Shown here: in pieces, positions 34,753 through 43,500 of the stretch
How the letters are laid out: each line of letters opens with the position of its first letter
Numbering within the stretch: position 1 is the first letter of the stretch
Assembly (NCBI RefSeq): GCF_902859825.1
Contig: NZ_CADIKB010000036.1
Location: forward strand, 1-61,951
Length of the DNA: 61,951 nt
Reading direction: 5' to 3'
Origin: Paraburkholderia phenoliruptrix
Lineage (GTDB): Bacteria; Pseudomonadota; Gammaproteobacteria; Burkholderiales; Burkholderiaceae
Notes under the pieces: generated by a model
Database searches by the model: none
What the model was told of the DNA's origin: nothing
Seen by the model: only the letters and a program-made list of their open reading frames with translations
Position numbers and translations under genes: made by a program

Positions 34753-35616
34753 TCAGGGCGCCCCGTCGTCGGGGCCGCGCGCCCAGAAAGCATTGCGGTC
34801 GAAGTAGTTCTGCAGGAACTGCCGCAAGCGCGGCTGCCCGGCGTCGTGAAAGACTTCGCGCGGTTTGCCTTGCACGGCAATGCGTCCTTCGTCGATGAAT
34901 ACGACCTTGTCGGCCACTTGCGCGGCAAAACCCATTTCGTGCGTAACGACGGCCATGGTCATGCCGTCGCGCGCGAGTTGCTTCATCACTTGCAGTACTT
35001 CGCCGACGAGCTCGGGATCGAGCGCGGACGTGGGTTCGTCGAACAACATGATGTGCGGCTCCATGGCGAGCGCGCGCGCAATCGCGACGCGCTGCTGCTG
35101 GCCGCCCGAGAGCTTCGCCGGATACGCATCGCCCTTGTGCGACAGGCCCACGGTTTCCAGCATCGCATGGGCACGCCGGCGCGCTTCGTCGTGCGAAAGA
35201 TGCCGCACGCGCAGCAGCGCTTCCATCACGTTGCCAAGCGCCGTCATGTGCGGCCACAGGTTGAATTGCTGAAACACCATGCCGATGTTGCGCCGCACCC
35301 GGTTGATGTCCGCCTGCGACGCCCGCACGCGGCGGCCGTTGCGCTCGCTGTAGCCGAGCAGTTCGCCCTCGATGCGCACGTCGCCGTGATCGTAGGTTTC
35401 GAGCGCGGCGAGGCAGCGCAGCAAGGTGCTCTTGCCCGAGCCCGAAGGGCCGATGATGCACACGACCTCGGAGCGCGCTATCTGCAGATCGACGCCGCGC
35501 AGCACCTCCACATCGCCGAAACGCTTGCGCAGATCGCGGACCTCGATCAACGGCGCGCCGCGCTCGCCGTCGGCAACGGTGGACGCGGAAGAGGGCATGT
35601 CGGCAATGGCGTTCAT
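34753..35616 (-). CDS. Amino-acid ABC transporter ATP-binding protein (module B)
   Basis: 287-residue HisP/GlnQ-type ATPase with Walker A GPSGSGKST, VFQQFNLWPHMTA, signature LSGGQQQRVAIARAL and Walker B MLFDEPTSALDPEL. The start at 35616 is used because the first domain residues (PLIEVRDLRKRFGD) follow about 20 residues later; the frame stays open upstream into the permease gene. It lies 17 bases after the permease stop. The last 25 residues extend beyond most homologues. Confidence 0.9.
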   Translation of the reverse strand: MNAIADMPSSASTVADGERGAPLIEVRDLRKRFGDVEVLRGVDLQIARSEVVCIIGPSGSGKSTLLRCLAALETYDHGDVRIEGELLGYSERNGRRVRASQADINRVRRNIGMVFQQFNLWPHMTALGNVMEALLRVRHLSHDEARRRAHAMLETVGLSHKGDAYPAKLSGGQQQRVAIARALAMEPHIMLFDEPTSALDPELVGEVLQVMKQLARDGMTMAVVTHEMGFAAQVADKVVFIDEGRIAVQGKPREVFHDAGQPRLRQFLQNYFDRNAFWARGPDDGAP

Positions 35617-35633
35617 GATGTGGTCCGATTCCT

Positions 35634-36296
35634 TTAAGCCATGAAACGGGCGATGCGCGCTTCGGCCCACATGCCCGCGCGCGAAGTCAGTTCGACGAGC
35701 GCGAGATAGCACACGCACAGCATCAGCAGCGTTTCGACAAAAGCGAAGGTCGCCGAACCGATGCCGGTCAGCACGAAGGTCAGCTCGGGCACGGTGACGA
35801 TCGAGAGCACCGCGGTCTCTTTGCTCAACACGATGATCAGATTCGTAAGCGCGGGCACAATCAGCACGAGCATTTGCGGCATCTGAATGCGCAGTACCGC
35901 TTGCGTGCGCGTCAAGCCGAGGCAGGACGCCGCTTCCAGATGACCGGGCGGCACCGACTGAAATCCCGAGCGAAAAGCTTCCGCGAAATAGGCGCTGCCA
36001 TACATGCCGAGTCCGAGCACGCCGGCTGTCATCGGCTCGAGTGTGAGGCCGACCGACGGACCGCCGTAGTAGAGCAGGAACAGCTGCACGAGAAACGGCG
36101 TGCCGCGAAAGAGCTCGATATAGAAGCGCAACAGGCCGCGCACCCAGCGTCCGCAAAAAAGCTGCAGCACGGCAATGACGAAGCCGATCAGCATGCCGAT
36201 GGCGACACCCGCGGCCCAGGTGCCGAGCGTGGTCGCGAGCCCGGCGGCAATCGGCTGAAGATTGTGCGTGATGACGGTGGGGTCGAACTGTTGCAT
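35634..36296 (-). CDS. Amino-acid ABC transporter permease (module B)
   Basis: 220-residue polar-amino-acid permease. IELFRGTPFLVQLFLLYYGG and GSAYFAEAFRSGFQSVPPGH, then LEAASCLGLTRTQAVLRI, are the family signatures. Expected to pair with the upstream permease. 28 bases separate the two genes. Confidence 0.9.
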   Translation of the reverse strand: MQQFDPTVITHNLQPIAAGLATTLGTWAAGVAIGMLIGFVIAVLQLFCGRWVRGLLRFYIELFRGTPFLVQLFLLYYGGPSVGLTLEPMTAGVLGLGMYGSAYFAEAFRSGFQSVPPGHLEAASCLGLTRTQAVLRIQMPQMLVLIVPALTNLIIVLSKETAVLSIVTVPELTFVLTGIGSATFAFVETLLMLCVCYLALVELTSRAGMWAEARIARFMA

Positions 36297-36324
36297 CGCG
36301 GGGCTCCGGTCGATCAGGCGCGCT

Positions 36325-36975
36325 TCAGGCGTGCTTCAGGCGGTATTCGGCGGCATGCGCGATGAGCGCGAGCGCGCCGCAGATCACGAAGTAGATCAGG
36401 CCGGCCGCCAAATACGCTTCGAGCGGTCGATACGTGCTGGCTGCAATGTTCTGCGCGGTGCGCGTCAACTCCGCGACGCCCACCACCGAAATCAGCGACG
36501 AAGCCTTGATCAGCAGCACCATTTCATTGACGAGCGACGGCAACGTCAGGCGAAACGCCTGCGGCACGAGAATGCGCCGCAGCGTGTCGAAGGGCGAGAG
36601 GCCGAGCATGCGCGCGGCTTCGATATGACCCGGCGGAATGCTGAGAAAACCGCCGCGCAGAATTTCGGCGATATACGACGCGGAGCACAAGGACACCGCG
36701 CTGACCGCCGCGACAAGCGGGGAGACGTTGATGCCCGCAAACGGCAGCAGGTAGTACACGAGCAGCAGTTGCACGAGCATCGGCACGCCGCGAAAGAAGA
36801 ACACATACGCGCCGCCGAACCGGCGCGCCGCGCGATTGCCAGACAGCCGTGCAGCACACACGCCGACCGCCACGAAGAAGCCGATAAAAAGGCCGGTCAG
36901 CGACACGCCGATCGTGGCGAGCGCCGCGTGCAACAGCAGCGGCATGCCCTGCAGGAAGACGGTCGTGCTAAACAT
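36325..36975 (-). CDS. Amino-acid ABC transporter permease (module B)
   Basis: 216-residue partner permease. FFRGVPMLVQLLLVYYLLP and ASYIAEILRGGFLSIPPGHI, then EAARMLGLSPFDTLRRI, mark the family. It follows the binding-protein gene after 66 bases on the minus strand. Confidence 0.9.
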   Translation of the reverse strand: MFSTTVFLQGMPLLLHAALATIGVSLTGLFIGFFVAVGVCAARLSGNRAARRFGGAYVFFFRGVPMLVQLLLVYYLLPFAGINVSPLVAAVSAVSLCSASYIAEILRGGFLSIPPGHIEAARMLGLSPFDTLRRILVPQAFRLTLPSLVNEMVLLIKASSLISVVGVAELTRTAQNIAASTYRPLEAYLAAGLIYFVICGALALIAHAAEYRLKHA

Positions 36976-37041
36976 GAGCGTCGCCCTCGCTGATGTGCTG
37001 TCGAAAGCGTCAATAGGGGCTCGACGTCGCGGTCGAGCGCG

Positions 37042-37869
37042 TCAATAATTCGGCGTGGGCAGGGTGGTGGGCGCGTCCATCGCGACGCCGAACCATTTCT
37101 TCTGCAACGCGGCGAGGCGCCCGTCGTTGTGCATCTTCACGAGCGCCGCATTGAACGCGTCGGCGAGCGGCTTGCTGTCCGCGTCCTTGCGCATGCAGTA
37201 CGCGAAGTAGACCTTGGCGCCGAACGGTGGCTGCACCACCGCGAAGGTTTCCGGGCGCTGCTTGGCCACATAGGCGATGTTGGTCATCGAGTTCGCAACG
37301 GCGGCGATGCGGCCGGCGGCGAGGTCGGCGTATGCCTGATTGTTGTCGACGTATTCGCGGATTTCAGGCGGCTTCGGCAAGGTGGCCACATACGCCTTCA
37401 GCTGGTCGAGCTGCGCGGAGCCCTTGCCTGCGCCCACGGTCTTGCCCGCAATGTCCGACGATTGCTTGAGCGACGAGTCGTTCGCGCGTTTAAGGAGCGC
37501 GTCTGTCGCGTCCGCGATGGGCAGCGTGTACGTGTAGCGCTCCATGCGCGCCTTCGTGACGGTAAGCGGACCGCCCACCATGTCGAACTTGCCTGCTTCG
37601 AGACCCGGCAGCACGCTCGGCCACGGCAGGTCGATGAAGCGCACCTTCACGCCGAGTTCCTTGCCGACTTCGGCGAACAGCTCCTTGTTGAAGCCCGCCT
37701 GCTGGCCGTTTTCGAGGAAGTCGAAAGGCGCGAACTGCATCTCCGTGCCGACCACCAGTTCGCCGGCCTTCTTCACTTTGGCGAGCTGGTCTTCCGCATG
37801 GGCGCCGACACTTGCGGCGCACAACGCCAGCATGACCAAACGACACTTCCAGCCTGCAAGGATGCTCAT
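37042..37869 (-). CDS. Amino-acid ABC transporter binding protein (module B)
   Basis: 275-residue periplasmic binding protein of the polar-amino-acid family, signal peptide residues 1-25 or so (GAHA-ED). Landmarks are AGELVVGTEMQFAPFDFLEN, GFNKELFAEVGKELGVKV, LEAGKFDMVGGPLTVTKARM and YAYCMRKD-like ligand lobe residues near 225. First gene of the minus operon, divergent from the oxygenase/dehydrogenase pair across a 250-base region containing two operators. Substrate unknown; it differs clearly from the module A protein. Confidence 0.87.
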   Translation of the reverse strand: MSILAGWKCRLVMLALCAASVGAHAEDQLAKVKKAGELVVGTEMQFAPFDFLENGQQAGFNKELFAEVGKELGVKVRFIDLPWPSVLPGLEAGKFDMVGGPLTVTKARMERYTYTLPIADATDALLKRANDSSLKQSSDIAGKTVGAGKGSAQLDQLKAYVATLPKPPEIREYVDNNQAYADLAAGRIAAVANSMTNIAYVAKQRPETFAVVQPPFGAKVYFAYCMRKDADSKPLADAFNAALVKMHNDGRLAALQKKWFGVAMDAPTTLPTPNY

Positions 37870-37952
37870 GAGATTCTCCAGTTGGCAAAGCGAGGTCGCA
37901 CACGTGAAGCGCGGGCGGCTAAAGCGGCGGCTCGGCGCGAGTCATGCGAGGC

Positions 37953-37962
37953 AGTATATACC
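37953..37962. promoter_or_regulatory. Operator candidate 1 of module B
   Basis: AGTATATACC contains the perfect palindrome GTATATAC (37954-37961) in the context GCAGTATATACCGC, 84 bases before the module B binding-protein start. It is nearly identical to the second site exactly 100 bases away and resembles HutC-family half-sites. Confidence 0.6.
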
Positions 37963-38052
37963 GCAGATCTGCCGCGAAATAAATAAACGCACGGGTAGAG
38001 AAAAGCCCTTACATGCGGGCGTCGCATGTTCACTTGCGAGTGCGCTTTTGGC

Positions 38053-38062
38053 GGTATATACC
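38053..38062. promoter_or_regulatory. Operator candidate 2 of module B
   Basis: GGTATATACC is a perfect 10-bp palindrome in the context GCGGTATATACCAC, 57 bases before the oxygenase start. One site per divergent promoter, 100 bp apart, suggests coordinated repression of both transcripts, possibly with looping. Confidence 0.65.
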
Positions 38063-38119
38063 ACTGCAATGACCTGGCGCTCCCGTCCACCCGTCGGACT
38101 CTCTTACCGGAGTATTGCG

Positions 38120-39094
38120 ATGCCTGTGACCCGTATCCCGCTCATCGACTTTGCCGGCGTCCGCGCGGGCGATCCACAGGCGCTGCACGACGTGGCACGG
38201 CAGATTCGCGAGGCGTGCACGACCATCGGGTTTTTCTACATCGTCAATCATGGCGTGCCGCAGTCAATCATCGACGCCGCCGCGCAAGCCGCACGGACAT
38301 TCTTCGCGTTTCCGGTGGAAACCAAGCGCCGCGCGGCGGTCAATCACCGGCATCGCGGTTTCAATGCACTTGGCGACGCCACCATGTATCAGGCAAAACG
38401 GCCCGATTACAAGGAGTTTTTCAGCATCGGGCTCGAATTGCCGGAGGACGATCCGGACGTGCTCGCAGGGCAAGCGCTGCGCGGGCCGAATAACTGGCCG
38501 GATTTCATGCCGCAGCTGCGTCCCGCGTTGTACGGCTACTATGAAGCGGTGGGTGCATGCGGCGCCGATCTGCTGCGCGCGGTCGCGGTGAGTCTCGGGG
38601 TCGACGAGCATTTTTTCGCGTCGCGTTATACGAAGCGGATGCAGCGAACGCAAATGGTCTACTATCCGCCGCAACCGCCCCAGTCCGACGAGGATCAGTT
38701 CGGCGTCGCGCCGCATACCGATTACGGCTGCATCACGTTGCTGTGGCAGGATCAGGTGGGCGGTTTGCAGGTGCGCGAAATCGCCAACGATACATGGGTC
38801 GATGCGCCGCCCGTGGAGGGCAGTTTCGTCGTGAACGTCGGCGATCTGCTCGCGCGCTGGACCAACGACCGCTTTCGCTCGACGCTGCATCGCGTGATCA
38901 ATGCGTCCGGGCGCGAGCGCTATTCGATTGCGACGTTCTACGATCCGACCTATGGCGCCATGGTCGACCCGCGCGATCTCGGCGCGAGTGCTGACAGCGT
39001 GAAGTATGAGCCGGTGGCGGCCGGCGACTATATTCTCGGGCGCATCAACGATTCGATGGGTTATCGAAAGAAGCACGCCGCGCAAACCACCTGA
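38120..39094 (+). CDS. Isopenicillin N synthase-like 2-oxoglutarate/Fe(II) oxygenase (module B)
   Basis: 324-residue non-haem iron oxygenase of the IPNS/2OG-FeII family. N-terminal DIOX_N features are IPLIDFAGV, CTTIGFFYIVNHGVPQSII and FFAFPVETKRR. The iron ligands are H and D of APHTDYGCITLLWQD and the distal His in STLHRVIN; Arg of ERYSIATFYDP would bind 2-oxoglutarate. The start at 38120 has CGGAG upstream. It is followed after 19 bases by an FAD-linked dehydrogenase gene. Substrate unknown; not necessarily involved in antibiotics, since this family is catabolic in many soil bacteria. Confidence 0.87.
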   Translation: MPVTRIPLIDFAGVRAGDPQALHDVARQIREACTTIGFFYIVNHGVPQSIIDAAAQAARTFFAFPVETKRRAAVNHRHRGFNALGDATMYQAKRPDYKEFFSIGLELPEDDPDVLAGQALRGPNNWPDFMPQLRPALYGYYEAVGACGADLLRAVAVSLGVDEHFFASRYTKRMQRTQMVYYPPQPPQSDEDQFGVAPHTDYGCITLLWQDQVGGLQVREIANDTWVDAPPVEGSFVVNVGDLLARWTNDRFRSTLHRVINASGRERYSIATFYDPTYGAMVDPRDLGASADSVKYEPVAAGDYILGRINDSMGYRKKHAAQTT

Positions 39095-39113
39095 ACCCAG
39101 CAAGGAAGATCGG

Positions 39114-40535
39114 ATGACGCTCCACAACGACGCGACCGCGCAACCCTGTACGGCGCCGCTATCGGCCACGCTCGACGCGCTGCGCGATGCTCTCGGCGAC
39201 GATGCCGTGCGCGTCGGCGAGCAGATCGGCGAACGCGCGATGACCGACTGGACGCGCCACGCGCCCACGCGCCCCGCTGCCTTGCTGCTGCCGCGCACGA
39301 CGGACGAAGTGGCGCGTGCGCTCGCCGTTTGCCACGCGGCCTATCAGCCGGTGGTGCCGCAAGGCGGCATGACGGGACTCGCAGGCGGTGCGATTGCGCG
39401 CGCCACGGACATCGCGTTGTCACTCGAGCGCTTGAGCGGTGTCGAGGAAATCGACTCCGCTTCGGCCACGCTCACGGTGCGCGCCGGCACCACGTTACAA
39501 ACCGCGCAGGAAGCCGCTGCAGAAGCCGGCTTCGAACTCGCGCTCGACCTGGGCGCGCGCGGCTCGTGCCAAATCGGCGGCAATCTCGCGACCAATGCGG
39601 GCGGCAATCGGGTGATCCAGTCCGGCACCGCGCGCGACCAGGTGCTCGGGCTCGAAGTCGTGCTCGCCAATGGCGACGTGCTGAGCTCGCTCGGCAAGAT
39701 GGTCAAGAACAACACCGGCTACGACCTGAAGCACTGGTTCATCGGTTCGGAAGGCACGCTTGGCGTCATCACGCGCGCGGTGTTGCGGCTTCATCCGCAG
39801 CGCGCCGCGCGTCATACGGCGCTCGTCGCGCTCGACGGCTACGATGCAGCAGTGAACCTGCTGCGGCGTTTGTCGACGCGCTTCGGCAACGACATCGGCG
39901 CATTCGAAGTCATGTGGCCGGACTTCTACGATTTCGGCGTGAAGCTGACGGGCACGCGCTCGCCGTTCGACGGCGCGCATCCGCTTTACGCGCTGATCGA
40001 ACACGCGAGCTTCGATGCGAGCGACAGCGGCGAACGTTTTGCCGCGGCGCTCACCGACGCGCTCGACGAAGGGGCGATGCGCGACGCGGTGATTGCGCAA
40101 TCGGTGGCGGACGCGCGCGCGTTATGGGCGATCCGCGAATGCACGGCCGAGTTTCCGGTGCGGCTGGACCCGATCAACTTCGACGTGAGTCTGCCGATTG
40201 GCGCGATCGGTGCTTTCGTCGAGCGTTGCCGCGCGGCGCTCGACGCGCGCTGGCCCGGCAACGAATCGTATTTCTTCGGTCATATCGGCGATTCGAATCT
40301 GCATGTCACCGTGGATGGCCACTCGATTCCCGGCGTCGATCATCATGCGGTGTACGCGTTCGTCTATGACATGCTCGGGCCCTTGCACGGGTCGGTGTCG
40401 GCGGAACACGGCATTGGTTTGCTCAAGCGCGAATTCCTGCCGATCTCGCGCTCGTCCGCCGAACTGGCCGCGATGGCCGCCATCAAGCATGCGCTCGATC
40501 CGCGCGGCATCCTCAACCCGGGCAAGCTCTTCTGA
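39114..40535 (+). CDS. FAD-linked D-2-hydroxyacid dehydrogenase, D-2-hydroxyglutarate dehydrogenase-like (module B)
   Basis: 473-residue flavoprotein of the VAO/GlcD family. The PP-loop is in the first half (VPQGGMTGLAGGAI, ARGSCQIGGNLATNAGGN, GSEGTLGVITRAVLRLH). The C-terminal FAD-oxidase domain has the metal/substrate motif HIGDSNLHV and ends with SAEHGIGLLKREFL and DPRGILNPGKLF. Close relatives oxidise D-2-hydroxyglutarate or D-lactate, passing electrons to a carrier. Start at 39114 preceded by AAGGAAG. Co-transcribed with the oxygenase gene. Confidence 0.87.
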   Translation: MTLHNDATAQPCTAPLSATLDALRDALGDDAVRVGEQIGERAMTDWTRHAPTRPAALLLPRTTDEVARALAVCHAAYQPVVPQGGMTGLAGGAIARATDIALSLERLSGVEEIDSASATLTVRAGTTLQTAQEAAAEAGFELALDLGARGSCQIGGNLATNAGGNRVIQSGTARDQVLGLEVVLANGDVLSSLGKMVKNNTGYDLKHWFIGSEGTLGVITRAVLRLHPQRAARHTALVALDGYDAAVNLLRRLSTRFGNDIGAFEVMWPDFYDFGVKLTGTRSPFDGAHPLYALIEHASFDASDSGERFAAALTDALDEGAMRDAVIAQSVADARALWAIRECTAEFPVRLDPINFDVSLPIGAIGAFVERCRAALDARWPGNESYFFGHIGDSNLHVTVDGHSIPGVDHHAVYAFVYDMLGPLHGSVSAEHGIGLLKREFLPISRSSAELAAMAAIKHALDPRGILNPGKLF

Positions 40536-40546
40536 AGAGCGCGAGT

Positions 40547-43500
40547 TCAATGCGCGTTCAGATAGCGCGCGATAGTCGGATAGACATCGACCGCCGCATT
40601 CTTGCCGAAAATGCAGTCGATATGTCCATAGCCCGGAATCAGATAGCGCTCGTAAGGTTGCTCGGGAAAGGCGTCGACGAGCATTTGATAGGTGAGCGCG
40701 GTGCTCTTCGGCACATAGGTTTCGTTGCGGTCGCCGTGAATGAAGCCAATGGGAATGCGCATGCCGGCAAGGCCTTTCATGCCATGCCCTCCGCGCAGAT
40801 AGACATCGTTTCCGTCGACGTCGACGACGTTGCCCGCACGCACCATCGCGGCCAGATGCCTGAACACGCCGACGTCATGCACCCCGAGCAGTTCCTGCAG
40901 GTTCGAATGCAGTGTTTCGCTCACCTGAGCATGCTCGTAGAGCAGCCCGTACATGAACGTCGCGCGATGACAGATCGGATTGCCGCAGCCCTCGTCGTGG
41001 TCGACAGGGTAGAGCCGCAGCGCCTCGTCGAAGAGATTGTGCGGCCACTTTTCGTCCTGCGTGTAAGCGTTGAGGTCGGTCACGCCGAGGTGCTGCATGA
41101 TGTCGGGAATGTGCAGGCCCGCCTTGATACGGCCGAGCGTGGGCGGCACCGGATGCACGGCGACCTGCGAGATCACCGCCGAGCGTACGCCTTCCAGTCC
41201 CGCCATCAACGACATGCTCAACGCGAGGCCGCCCATGCAATGGCCGAGCGCCTGGATAGCGGCGGCGCCCGTCACTTCGCGAATCTTCGCGACGGCCGCG
41301 GGAATGTCCTCGAGCGCGACTTTATCGACGTTGGTCGGCACCAGCACGCTCGGCATTTCGATGCTCACGCGCAGATCGACGAGCCAGACGTCGTAGCCCG
41401 CGGCGCACAGATATTCGACGAGGTTGGTGTCGATCAGGTCGGTGGAGTAGATGCGGCTCGACACGCCCGAGCCGTGAATCAGCAACACGGGGCGTGCGTT
41501 CTTGCGCGCAGGATCGACATAGCGCGTAAGCCGCAAACGCGTGCCGTCGGGCGTGTCGAAGAAGAACACCTGCGGCGCCGGTGCACGCAAGGCTCGCTTC
41601 AGGCGCGGCTTGGCGTCGGGATCGTAGTACTGCAAAGGCGCGGCAATGCCGCCGTACTCGCTGAACAGCACGCCCGCAAAGAACTTGCCGAATTTGAGCG
41701 TCCATTCGAGACGCGTTGCCAGATCCGGCGCGTTCGTGACTTCCAGCGTGCGCTGCTGCTTCAGAAAATTTTCCGGCGTGATGATCAGCGTCGCGCTGCC
41801 GAGCGGCGCCGCGTCGGCGTGTGGCGTGTCGAAAACGCGCGCATAAAGGGTATTGGTTTGCTCCCACAGTTCGAGCGGCGACGTGCGCGTGATGATCTTC
41901 TGACCGCTTAGATAGTAGGTTTTCCCTTCCGCTGAGTTGAGCGTCATCCGGTAGTTCATGTTGCGCTCGTCGACATCCTGAGGGTCGGCCACGAACAGAT
42001 TGAAGGTGCCGTCGGTGATCGTCATCGGCTGCGCGGAAAGGGCGGGGCAGGTGAGTGTGCCGGCGGTTCGCGCCAGATGGTTCGGATCACTGAGCATATC
42101 GGCGAGCTCGTCGGACTCGACGGTCAGCGTGAACGCCATCGGGCTTGCCGCGTCCTTGCTTGCCCCGGTCGGCGTGTAATGCCCGACCATCGTTTCGGTG
42201 AAGCGCAGGCCGATTTTTTGTGGGGGCGGCGCGGCGGCGGTGCCCTTCGAGTCGTAGTCGATCGTCCAGCCTCGCGACGCGGCGAGCAGCGCGCAATTGC
42301 GCTCGGCGAGCGCCGAGATCGTCCACAGCGGATTGACGCCGAGCGACATCGGCATGACTGCGCCGTCCATCACGTACATGCCGTCGTGCACGGCCGTGCC
42401 GGCCATGCCGCTGAAAACGCGGCCCATATGATCGACCACGCCGTGTTCGGCGTCTTCGCCCATCGGGCAACCGCCGAGCGGATGCACGGTCACGGTGCGG
42501 TTGCCGAAGATGTCGTTGGAAATGGGATCGCGCAGATATTTGCCGCCGAGCGGCACCGTCGCATTCTTCAGCGTCTCTTCGACCGTTTCGTAGATCGGCT
42601 GCTTGCCGGCGTTCTCCCATGCGATGCGCGGCCGTCCTTTGTCGTTGACGCTGATCTGACCGCTTTCGTCGTCGTGCGCCATCACGAGGTAGCTTTGCGT
42701 GTGATTGAGCGCGCCGCGGTACGGACCGTGCAGGAAGCTTTCGACGACGCGGGCGTCGTAGGCGAGCTGCCGGTCCGCCGTGCGCGGTCCCGACACGTCC
42801 ACGCCGGCGAGCGGCGCAGCGGCGCCCAACATGCCCACGAGCGCGGCGCCGACCGGCCCGGCGAGCGACCCTTCTTCGATCACGAAGCCGTCTTTGACGT
42901 CGACGGTATTGCGATGATCGATCAACCCCGTGATGGTCGGCCCCACCGGCGGGATATCGCCCTCCACATGCGCGCCCCAGCCGACGCCGTTGATGGTGTC
43001 GTCGGTGTTGTACGCGAACGCGAGCACGTCGCCGTTGCCGGTGAAGCGCTCGCCGAGCATGCCCGACACGCTCAGGCCTTCATTGCGCGAACGCAGCAGC
43101 AAGGCGGTCGAGCCGATCGTTCCCGCGGATACGATCACGATGTCCGCGCTCACGAACAGGTCCGGCGCGTCGTAGCTCTCGCGGCCAAGGCGCACCAGCT
43201 GATAGCCGACTTGCCACGTTTGGGTAGCGGCATTGCGCGTCACCGAATGCACCGCGGCGCCCGTGAAAATCTGCGCGCCGTGCGCAACGGCGTCGGGCAG
43301 ATAGTTCATGTGCGTCGAATTCTTTGCGTCGTAGTTGCAGCCCGAGTTGCAGTCGCCGCATCCGGTGCAGGCTTTCTGCGCGACGCCGGCCGCGTTTGTG
43401 CGATCCTCGAAAGTGACGGTGATGGGCGGCGTGCTGAAGCGCTCCGCCATGCCGAGCGCCTCGGCGGATCGTGCGAGCGCAAGCAGCTTGGGCAATTCGC

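Noticed and set aside
40524..40538. GCTCTTC-T-GAAGAGC palindrome at the end of the FAD dehydrogenase gene
   Set aside because: The arms are separated by only one base, so it cannot fold as a normal terminator, and it overlaps the stop codon; position makes an operator unlikely.
40550..41911. Long + strand frame opposite the GMC-hydrolase gene
   Set aside because: A high-GC antisense shadow rich in Arg, His and Val with no recognisable domain.
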